Positions 18,387-25,447 of a stretch of DNA of 64,000 bases are shown here, one piece after another. How positions within the stretch are numbered: position 1 is the stretch's first letter; every line of letters starts with the position of its first letter. Source of the stretch: Treponema denticola. Its GTDB lineage: Bacteria > Spirochaetota > Spirochaetia > Treponematales > Treponemataceae. The notes below the pieces were generated by a model. That model worked only from the letters and a program-made list of their open reading frames with translations. It ran no database searches and was not told where the DNA came from. The DNA is taken from NCBI RefSeq assembly GCF_024400535.1, contig NZ_CP038800.1:1860001-1924000 (forward strand). The letters are read 5' to 3'. Position numbers and translations under genes: made by a program.

Positions 18387-18902
18387 ATGGATATAATCAG
18401 GGCAATATTGGACGGCATAGCGATGGCGGCCATATTTAACGGTTCGGCGGCGGCTCTTGTAATAGCTAACCCAAGATATTTGATGGATTCATATCCTAAG
18501 GGGATTCAAAAAGCTGCGCCTGAACCGATGAGTAAAAAAGAAAAACGGGTAAATAAAATATTTACGGTTATAGTAATGGGAGCGTGCTGGCTTTATGGAG
18601 TAAGCAGTACATTATATGGTGGAATTCATACATTTAGGCTACTATTTTGTACCGCATATATTCATTGGATTATCGTTAATTTCGGAGATTTTTTCTTGTT
18701 GGATTGTCTTTTATTCCAAAAGTGGACTAAGCTGATTGTCATTCCGGGAACAGAAGATAACCCAATCTATCAAACAAAAAATTGGATGAAGGTTATAGGA
18801 ATACCGGAGCATTTTTTGTTGTGGCCGTTTATAATAGTGCCGTTTTTTTCTCTGGTTCAAACAGGCATTGTAATGCTAATACAATTTCTGTTTTCCTTCT
18901 AA
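18387..18902 (+). CDS. Small polytopic membrane protein of unknown function
   Basis: A 171-residue protein with about four hydrophobic segments: residues ~5-28, 58-80, 85-108 and 145-170. Between the last two lies the conserved-looking stretch DFFLLDCLLFQKWTKLIVIPG. I do not recognise a functional family. It is co-directional with the LolA-like gene (40-bp gap with an AAGGATG site) and the barrel gene that follows (84-bp gap), so it is probably part of the same envelope cluster. It has no catalytic motif that I can see. Confidence 0.75.
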   Translation: MDIIRAILDGIAMAAIFNGSAAALVIANPRYLMDSYPKGIQKAAPEPMSKKEKRVNKIFTVIVMGACWLYGVSSTLYGGIHTFRLLFCTAYIHWIIVNFGDFFLLDCLLFQKWTKLIVIPGTEDNPIYQTKNWMKVIGIPEHFLLWPFIIVPFFSLVQTGIVMLIQFLFSF

Positions 18903-18986
18903 AAGTACACAGCAGAAAAAGATTTCTTACGGTAAGCTGTATCGAAAAAACCTTTTTCAAAAAGTTTTTATGGGAGGTATAAAGAT

Positions 18987-20504
18987 ATGAAAACAATACG
19001 AAAATACAGACAAGCGTTCTTGTTAGGTACTACATTCTGTATGTTATTTTTTGCATTAACATTTCCTTGCGGTGCGCAGGAAGCAGGAGGAACATTATCC
19101 GAATATCAAGCAGCCGATAATTCAGATGATGAAGAATTTACTGATGATTTGGAAGATGACAGCGGAAAACCGGTATTTACGGTAAGCGGAAAACTGGAAA
19201 CAGCCCACGGTCTTAGATGGAACAAAGGAGCCGAGTACAGTCTGTCCCGTTCTATTGCTCAAATAAAAGGAGAAGTCCTTGCAGGTTCGGCCTATGCCTT
19301 TCTTTCAGCCTCGGCAGAATACAATTACCGCAATCCCGCACGCACGGGCTTTAAACTTAATGAAGCCTATTTCCGCTATTCGGGCGAGATTTGGGATTTA
19401 AGTTTCGGAAGACAGCTCATCAACTGGGGACAGGCAGACGGCTTTTCCCTTACCGATGTACTGAGTGCAAAAGATTCTTCCGCCTTTTTAGCTCTTTCTT
19501 CCGATGATACAAAACTCGCATCGGACAGTATCCGCTTGCGCTTTTTCCAAGATATTTTTACATTTGAAGCGGTCGCCGTACCGTTTTTTACACCGAACAA
19601 ACTGCCGCGTTTCGGCTTTGAAGACGGTGCAAAGAACGACCTATACTATATCGATACGCCGGACACTTACGATACCAAGACACCTCTCGGCTCAATTCCA
19701 ATTAAGTACACAAAAACCGAAAGCGCTAAACCTAAGATGTTTACCGACACGGAAGCTGCCGCCCGTTTTTCTTTCTTCTTACCCGGCATAGATTTTTCCG
19801 TTTCCGGCTTTTACGGCTGGGATAAAAATCCTCGCTTTGTAAAAAGCGGCTATGCGAAAAAAGGACTTTTTAATCCTGCAGGTACGCATCATCCGCTTTT
19901 AAATCCATACGTACCGAAAGAATTGCACACCAATTTAAACGAAGAATATTACCGTATCGGAATGGCTGGTATTGACGCGGCGATTCCTGCAGGAGATATA
20001 ACGATCAGGCTGGAGACCGCTTATATCGGAGGCCGGTATTTTGAACCGAAGAATTTGCTTACAGAAAAGTCTATCAATGATTTAAAAATACAGACACCTG
20101 ATGATGTTACGCTTGAGTTTAATTCAACAATTAAAAAACACCAGCTATTGGCACTCGCAGGACTCGATTGGATTAAGAATTCTTGGACGCTTAGTGCACA
20201 GTATTTTGAAGACCTAATTTTGAACCATAAGGACGATATAGAAAGGCCGATGCACAAGGGCTTTGTCAGCATCAATATAAGCAAAACATTTTTGCGGGAC
20301 ACGCTCAAAGTTTCTGCAAGCGGAGCAGCCGATATAAACTACGGCAGCACATCAAGCACTTATTCGGTTGACTATGCCCTTACCGACAACATGCATGTAA
20401 TTTTGGGCGGAGACATTTACACCAAAGGCTATGACGGCAAGGGAGACTTTGCACAATTAAACAAGATAAGTTCTATATGGGTTAAGGGACGATTTAACTG
20501 GTAA
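18987..20504 (+). CDS. Predicted outer-membrane beta-barrel protein
   Basis: A 505-residue protein with a signal peptide (residues 1-31, ending CGAQ), an acidic linker (DNSDDEEFTDDLEDD) and then alternating amphipathic strands ending in VKGRFNW, with an aromatic C terminus typical of outer-membrane barrels. The strand FRYSGEIWDLSFGRQLINWGQADGF resembles DUF1302/alginate-export-like barrels that accompany MMPL and LolA-like genes. The likely role is the outer-membrane step of the cluster; the cargo is unknown. A GGGAGG site sits just before the ATG. A strong intrinsic terminator follows, so this is the last gene before the prophage. Confidence 0.8.
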   Translation: MKTIRKYRQAFLLGTTFCMLFFALTFPCGAQEAGGTLSEYQAADNSDDEEFTDDLEDDSGKPVFTVSGKLETAHGLRWNKGAEYSLSRSIAQIKGEVLAGSAYAFLSASAEYNYRNPARTGFKLNEAYFRYSGEIWDLSFGRQLINWGQADGFSLTDVLSAKDSSAFLALSSDDTKLASDSIRLRFFQDIFTFEAVAVPFFTPNKLPRFGFEDGAKNDLYYIDTPDTYDTKTPLGSIPIKYTKTESAKPKMFTDTEAAARFSFFLPGIDFSVSGFYGWDKNPRFVKSGYAKKGLFNPAGTHHPLLNPYVPKELHTNLNEEYYRIGMAGIDAAIPAGDITIRLETAYIGGRYFEPKNLLTEKSINDLKIQTPDDVTLEFNSTIKKHQLLALAGLDWIKNSWTLSAQYFEDLILNHKDDIERPMHKGFVSINISKTFLRDTLKVSASGAADINYGSTSSTYSVDYALTDNMHVILGGDIYTKGYDGKGDFAQLNKISSIWVKGRFNW

Positions 20505-20519
20505 TACCAGTAAGGGGGG

Positions 20520-20549
20520 CCTCGAAAAACTTCAGTTTTTTGAGGTTTT
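20520..20549 (+). terminator. Intrinsic terminator after the barrel gene
   Basis: The stem CCTCGAAAAAC / GTTTTTTGAGG has one G-T pair and a four-base loop, and is followed by a T-rich tract. It closes the envelope cluster 15 bp after the stop codon. Confidence 0.85.
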
Positions 20550-20665
20550 CCTTAGTCTTTTTTTAGCTTAATAAGTATAAATGCAGCAAGAAGCTGAGGC
20601 TGCCGCATCTATAAAACCTGATATTTTAATTTTGGATTTCTCTTTGTTCATATAAAATTAATTCC

Positions 20666-20902
20666 TTATTATTTATAACTTATTATGCCCCTTAAATTAT
20701 AACAAAAAATGACTATTTTGCACTTGCCTTTTAGCCTATTACAAGCACCAAAAACCGCCTTATTTTAAGCTATAACTACCAACTAAAGACAACAAAATGA
20801 GTTCCTTTGCTATAATAATTGGGGTATTTTATTATTTATAACTTATTATACCTCACAAATTATAACAAAAAAAATGACTTTTTTAAACTTACCTTTAGAT
20901 AG
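20666..20902 (+). repeat. Left-end direct repeat with putative transposase-binding motifs
   Basis: Two ~70-bp direct copies (20666-20736 and 20829-20902) share TTATTATTTATAACTTATTAT, then ATTATAAC with a run of A, then TGACT with a T-rich tract and a CTTRCCTTTTAG-like end. The reverse complement of the right end (56852 down to about 56808) carries the same series: AATTATAA, TTGACTATTTTT, GGTTTTTAGCG. These are good candidates for MuA-type end-binding sites. The rest of the 20550-20958 gap is AT-rich and shows no gene that I would defend. Confidence 0.7.
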
Positions 20903-20958
20903 ATTTTTTGATCGGAAAGTTTTACATCCCTTTTTTGAAGATAAACTATAGTTTTCTG

Positions 20959-21492
20959 TTATTTTTTTAGTAATTTCATTTTTGCAAAGCATTTAAACCG
21001 TTTATCATATTTATTATAAAACCTTTCCGATACACCATCTATTATAACATTTCCATCTTTATCTTCTTTTTGAGTTGCATCAATAAAATAGATGTTATTG
21101 TTGATAGTTTTAATGTAAATTCCTATATGGGTGGGTATATCATTATTATCTTCTTCACTCATGAACATTATATCACCTTCTGCAGGTGTATCTGTAAATA
21201 CTACATAATGCTTAAAAAGAGCCTTGACATTTGCATCTTTAAACAACAAATCATATTTAATATTATCAGAAATGGCATATCTATAACATTGTACAACTAA
21301 ACCAGAACAATCAATTTCTATTACGCCTGTATGTAAATTATCTCTTCCGCCCCATACATATTTAGTATTAGCATTGGCGTATTTACGAGCATAGAAAACT
21401 ACTTTTATACCAATTTCATTTGAAACAGAAATAGAGAATTGGCAAGATGTAATGATAATAATAAATACGCATAATAACATTTTCTTTTTCAT
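20959..21492 (-). CDS. NlpC/P60-like cysteine peptidase, putative lipoprotein
   Basis: A 177-residue protein. The ATG at 21492 is preferred because GGATGG lies just upstream and the protein then starts MKKKMLLCVFIIIITSCQF, a signal peptide with a spirochaete-type lipobox ending at Cys. The NlpC/P60 signature is present: catalytic Cys in IDCSGLVVQCYRY, a WGGRDN motif before it, and the His region PTHIGIYI. It should cut peptidoglycan peptides. It is the last late gene at the left prophage end and starts two bases after the fibre gene stop. It could act in infection, lysis or lysogenic conversion; the lipid anchor would be odd for a plain endolysin. Confidence 0.78.
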   Translation of the reverse strand: MKKKMLLCVFIIIITSCQFSISVSNEIGIKVVFYARKYANANTKYVWGGRDNLHTGVIEIDCSGLVVQCYRYAISDNIKYDLLFKDANVKALFKHYVVFTDTPAEGDIMFMSEEDNNDIPTHIGIYIKTINNNIYFIDATQKEDKDGNVIIDGVSERFYNKYDKRFKCFAKMKLLKK

Positions 21493-21494
21493 AA

Positions 21495-23039
21495 TTACCA
21501 TCCTATATAAAATGATGAACAAAAAGATTCACTAGAATTTTTTTGAAAGGTCGCTTGTGTTAAATACCCATATTGATTATACATAGGGTAACCGTTTAGC
21601 TCAAACTTATCTTCAGTTAATCTTTCAATAAAAACTACAACAGCATATTGCCACCCTCCTTTTTTTTCATTATAGAAGCAACCTCCTCCAAAAATATTTA
21701 ATCTTTCCCCGACATTTATTCTGTCTTTAAAAACATTAAACCATTCATATTGATAAGTATATGTCATTTTACCCCAATACCAGGTATTTAACAAGCCCTT
21801 ATTTGGTGTAATTTTTCCTGTTACAGTAACATTTTTTAGTTCAGCATCATGTAAAAAAGCTTCTCCAGATTTCTTTATTCTAAAGATTTCCTTTCCATCG
21901 TTTTTTGCTAAAATTCCTACATCTTTATTAATCTCCACCTCAAAATCATTTTGGCTTTGTTCATCACTATCTACTTTAATTTTTTTTGCAACAAGATTTT
22001 CTAAAAAAGCCTCACTAGTAGTTAATTTTTTAATAAAACTATTATTGGCGATAAGATTTTCAACAAAAGTTTTTTTTGTTGTAAGTTCTTTTAGAAAAGC
22101 AATGTCACTGGCTAAATTTTTAATAAACGCCTGATTGACTAAAAGCTCATCAATCATCGCTTTTTGTGCTACCAGCACCTTAGCAAACAACGCCCCGAAG
22201 TGCCCCGTCTGCTGTTTTAGTTCCTCAATCTCAAATAAGTGAACTAAACACGCCTGATACTCTTTTGCATAGTTTACTTCCGGTTGAAGGTTTAACCATT
22301 GAGCTCCCGTCCAGCGGTAACACACCCCGACCTTCCAGCCGCCTATAGTTTTGCCCGAAAGCACCCAATCGCCGGGATTAGCGTCTACGGCTCCGAGTCT
22401 TTCGCCTTTCGTGATAATGGCCGTTCTTGTATCTGGAACAGTTTGAACCACTCCCAGATACTTAGGCGTAACCCCTGATACGATATTTTCAAGCTGCTGG
22501 ACCGGCGTTCCTTTTGTTACAAGGCGGTATAAACCCCTGATTTCCGGCTCGGTTACAACTGCCTTATACATTCTAACTTCATCAAAAGTAGCGTGCGTTC
22601 TTCCTCCGCCGAGCGTGAAGCCTTCGGAAAAATCCACAGGGTAATTGCCTGCGCTAAGTTCTGCTTTTAATTCTGCGTTCTTGTAGATTTTGAAAAAGCT
22701 GTTTTTTGAGAAAAGAAAGCACCAATGGGTTTGCTCTTGGTCGTCTTTAATGTCGGTTACGGTTTTTGTTCCGGCAAGTTCGATTGTTAAAAAGTCTGTT
22801 GCCTGGTCAAAGTAGGCTTTAATGTTTGCCGTCTTAAAAATACCCCTGTAGTCGTCTGCTTCTACGACTCCGTCCCATTGCCGCCAAAGCGAGATAGTAA
22901 GCTCATTTCTGTTGCCGGCAATCGGCATAGTACCTGCCCCTGCAGGTAAATAAACGGCGTTACCGGAGACGCCTTGAACGATTTGAGCGTCGGCGGGAAG
23001 TGTCATATTTGCCCCGTTTGCGTAGTTGATTATTTCCAT
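21495..23039 (-). CDS. Phage tail fibre/receptor-binding protein with LamG-like domain
   Basis: A 514-residue protein. Residues ~1-180 look like a concanavalin/LamG-type jelly roll (GNELTISLWRQWDG, GFTLGGGRTHATFDEVRMYKA). Residues ~270-350 repeat a short helical unit, FLKELTTKKTFVENLIANNSFIKKLTT, probably a trimeric coiled stalk. The C-terminal ~130 residues (KVTVTGKITPNKGLLNTWYW) form a separate tip domain. Position at the distal end of the tail module fits a host-range determinant. An AGGAG site precedes the ATG. Confidence 0.78.
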   Translation of the reverse strand: MEIINYANGANMTLPADAQIVQGVSGNAVYLPAGAGTMPIAGNRNELTISLWRQWDGVVEADDYRGIFKTANIKAYFDQATDFLTIELAGTKTVTDIKDDQEQTHWCFLFSKNSFFKIYKNAELKAELSAGNYPVDFSEGFTLGGGRTHATFDEVRMYKAVVTEPEIRGLYRLVTKGTPVQQLENIVSGVTPKYLGVVQTVPDTRTAIITKGERLGAVDANPGDWVLSGKTIGGWKVGVCYRWTGAQWLNLQPEVNYAKEYQACLVHLFEIEELKQQTGHFGALFAKVLVAQKAMIDELLVNQAFIKNLASDIAFLKELTTKKTFVENLIANNSFIKKLTTSEAFLENLVAKKIKVDSDEQSQNDFEVEINKDVGILAKNDGKEIFRIKKSGEAFLHDAELKNVTVTGKITPNKGLLNTWYWGKMTYTYQYEWFNVFKDRINVGERLNIFGGGCFYNEKKGGWQYAVVVFIERLTEDKFELNGYPMYNQYGYLTQATFQKNSSESFCSSFYIGW

Positions 23040-23066
23040 TTGCTTTATCTCCTTTTTTTATATAAT

Positions 23067-25046
23067 TTAATAAACATGTTCAACTAAGCTAAAATTTTTA
23101 TATTCGCTCTCAATCCCTTGTGTGTATCCGCAATACCCCGAATAAAATAATATGCCGACATTATGTCCGACCGGATAATCATATTTAAATTTTAAAAGAG
23201 CTTTACACTTTCCGTTAACAACAGGCGTTTCACTTCTCGCAAGAACCTCACTTTTAGTAAAATCATAGAATAAGATAGTCGCAAATTCAGCGGCCGTATC
23301 ATTTAATACTTTAAAATCGGCGGTAACAGTATAATTTTTTCCACGCTCCATAAAAGTTAAAGCATTTAAAATTTTATAATTATCCCCTTCCTTCGCCGGT
23401 AAATGTATCACCGTTTCTTTTAAAAATTTAGGTAAGACTTCTTTATCGTAAATATACAAATCTCCTTCCTCATTATCATCAGTAAAAAAACCTCTAAATT
23501 TAAACATTCTAATATCATAATCACGGGAGACAATTTTCAAACAAATAAATTTAAGGCTGTCTTTTTCTTCGGTGTTTGCCAAAACTTCAGACCTTTTCAT
23601 TTCTATATAAAAATACTCCTCATCCTTGTTTTGACTTTTTAATAGTTTGTAATAATTACATAAAGACTCCTTGATAGTTGGAGGCGGCTCATTCGGCAGC
23701 CCCGGTTCTTTAAAGGTCGGCCTATGTATAATCGGATGGCTATAGCCGGTATACTTTCCTTCTATTTCTATGAGCCCTTTTTCAATTGTTTTTTTTTGTT
23801 CTTCTGTCAACATCTCGGTTAAATGGAAGCCCACAATTATATCATTTGCGTGTATATAAGGGATTTTTATTATGTCGTTACCTTTAAATATCGTATAAAC
23901 AATATTTCCTTCTCTTGTTAAATTATAGGTACCTTCTAAAATATCGTTATTTAAACTTCTAACATTTATATACGTTAAATTAGTTTTTCTTCTTGCAATT
24001 ATAAAACGTCCAATGTATGTATCAGCAAAAGAGAAATTTTCCTTATTAGTAACTACAATTTTTAAATGAACATAACCTTCTGCATCTTTTAGAATGTCTT
24101 TTTCGTCGTAATTTATACATATAAGATTTTTTAAAAAATAATTATCATCATCCCAATAATTGCTAAAATTTTTGTAAGGCAACATGTTATCTTTATATCC
24201 TAATGGAACATCGACTGACAAGCATCTTAAAGGGGCATCATCTTCTGGCCTACATACGTATACTAAAACACTTGCCTTATTAGAATTATCATCAATATTT
24301 AGCGAATAGCCTGTGGATAAAAAAAGCGTTCCATTTTCTTCATCCAACTTGACTTTTAAAATATTTTTTAAAAGGGTGTTCCCATTGAATCTCATAAGCC
24401 GTACATACTGATATAGCTCTTTATACTGATGCTCCCATTCAATTATTTTTTCTCGAGTAAGCTTTTTAATTTTATTTCCCTCGGTTATACTTAAACTTTT
24501 AAATTCATCTACTTGATTTGAAAGTTTTCTTTCAAATTCAATTCGTTGATTTTTTAATTCTTCCTTTGTTTCCGTAACAGCAGTTTCACTAATATTTGAA
24601 AATTCTTTTACAACTTTTTCCTTAGCTTCTTTTGCCGTTTCTTCCATATTAGCTTTCATCTCTACAGCTACATCTTTTAATCTTTTTTCCTCTGCATCAG
24701 CAAGAGTTTTAAGATTTTCAAATTTTTGCTCGGCTAATAATGTCAAAGCCTCTTTGCTTTCCTCAACAAGGGCAGAAAGCTCTTGCTGTTTTTCTTCGCT
24801 AAATTGTTGTAATTTAACATGCGCTTCATCGCTTGAATTTTTAAGTGCAATCTTAGCCTGTTCAATTGCTTGTTCAAGTGCAGCCTTTTGCTCTGCAAGT
24901 TCTGCGGCAATATAGTTTTTAGCGTCTTGTTTAATTTGAGCAATTACCGTATCTCCCATAGCGGCAATAGCTGCTTCTTTTGCTTTCTCGATAAAATTGT
25001 TATAGGCTACCGTTAGGTCTTCCCAGAGCCTTACCCAGTTGTTCAT
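23067..25046 (-). CDS. Large tail fibre/stalk protein with long coiled coil
   Basis: A 659-residue protein. Residues ~20-215 are almost uninterrupted alpha-helical heptads rich in K, E and A (AELAEQKAALEQAIEQAKIAL, FENLKTLADAEEKRLKDVAVE), followed by beta-rich segments. I recognise no enzymatic motif. It lies between the J-like tip gene and the LamG fibre gene, all co-directional with gaps under 30 bp, so it is probably a trimeric fibre shaft or a tip-to-fibre connector. The helical region is repetitive enough that length variation between strains is plausible. Confidence 0.72.
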   Translation of the reverse strand: MNNWVRLWEDLTVAYNNFIEKAKEAAIAAMGDTVIAQIKQDAKNYIAAELAEQKAALEQAIEQAKIALKNSSDEAHVKLQQFSEEKQQELSALVEESKEALTLLAEQKFENLKTLADAEEKRLKDVAVEMKANMEETAKEAKEKVVKEFSNISETAVTETKEELKNQRIEFERKLSNQVDEFKSLSITEGNKIKKLTREKIIEWEHQYKELYQYVRLMRFNGNTLLKNILKVKLDEENGTLFLSTGYSLNIDDNSNKASVLVYVCRPEDDAPLRCLSVDVPLGYKDNMLPYKNFSNYWDDDNYFLKNLICINYDEKDILKDAEGYVHLKIVVTNKENFSFADTYIGRFIIARRKTNLTYINVRSLNNDILEGTYNLTREGNIVYTIFKGNDIIKIPYIHANDIIVGFHLTEMLTEEQKKTIEKGLIEIEGKYTGYSHPIIHRPTFKEPGLPNEPPPTIKESLCNYYKLLKSQNKDEEYFYIEMKRSEVLANTEEKDSLKFICLKIVSRDYDIRMFKFRGFFTDDNEEGDLYIYDKEVLPKFLKETVIHLPAKEGDNYKILNALTFMERGKNYTVTADFKVLNDTAAEFATILFYDFTKSEVLARSETPVVNGKCKALLKFKYDYPVGHNVGILFYSGYCGYTQGIESEYKNFSLVEHVY

Positions 25047-25060
25047 TTGTATATGCCATA

Positions 25061-25447
25061 TTATACCCCCTGTACGGCCTTTAAAAAAATAAAGGTTCCG
25101 TCATTTTTTATAATTTTAGGCCTGTAAGGCCAATTTGAATACGGTTCTGTTTGTGTGTTAAAAACTCTTTTCACATAAGCGGCAAATTCAGGAAAGACAT
25201 CAGGACTGAAAGGCAGTCCGTTAGCTTCTAAAAATCCGTGCTTATAATCATTTTCATAAAAAAATTTAACTTCTCCGATAGGACTATCGTATTTTTGAAT
25301 TGCTAAAAGTCCATCCGTTTTTTTTAATTTTTTTATTTCGTTTTCTTTTTCAATTAAAAAATAATCATCATCGCTGAAAAATCCTGCAAGGTCTAAATTG
25401 TCTAAGTCTCCGCCTTGTCCTTTTTTCACCCTTAAAATGCCACACAT
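25061..25447 (-). pseudogene. C-terminal part of the J-like tail tip gene, out of frame
   Basis: This frame continues the tail-tip protein in sense: if one A is removed from the A6 run (25421-25426), the upstream frame reads WHFKGEKGQGGDLDNLDLAGFFSDDD and joins this segment seamlessly to a stop at 25061. The apparent ATG here (MCGILRV) is a byproduct of the upstream coding sequence in another frame and has no ribosome-binding site. It is best read as the C-terminal ~120 residues of the preceding gene, separated by an indel, polymerase slippage or programmed frameshifting. Confidence 0.7.

Noticed and set aside
19376-20308. ORFs on either strand inside the outer-membrane barrel gene
   Set aside because: The main frame has a signal peptide and strand pattern over its full length; the others have no start signal.
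20552-20652. 27-codon minus-strand ORF (MNKEKSKIKISGFIDAAASA...) between the host terminator and the prophage end
   Set aside because: Too short, no ribosome-binding site and no recognised family; it could be a remnant of a gene cut by the insertion.
20620-20666. Attempt to define the exact left end and 5-bp target duplication
   Set aside because: Several TG-starting candidates exist, but none gives a 5-base match to the bases after the right end that I would trust.
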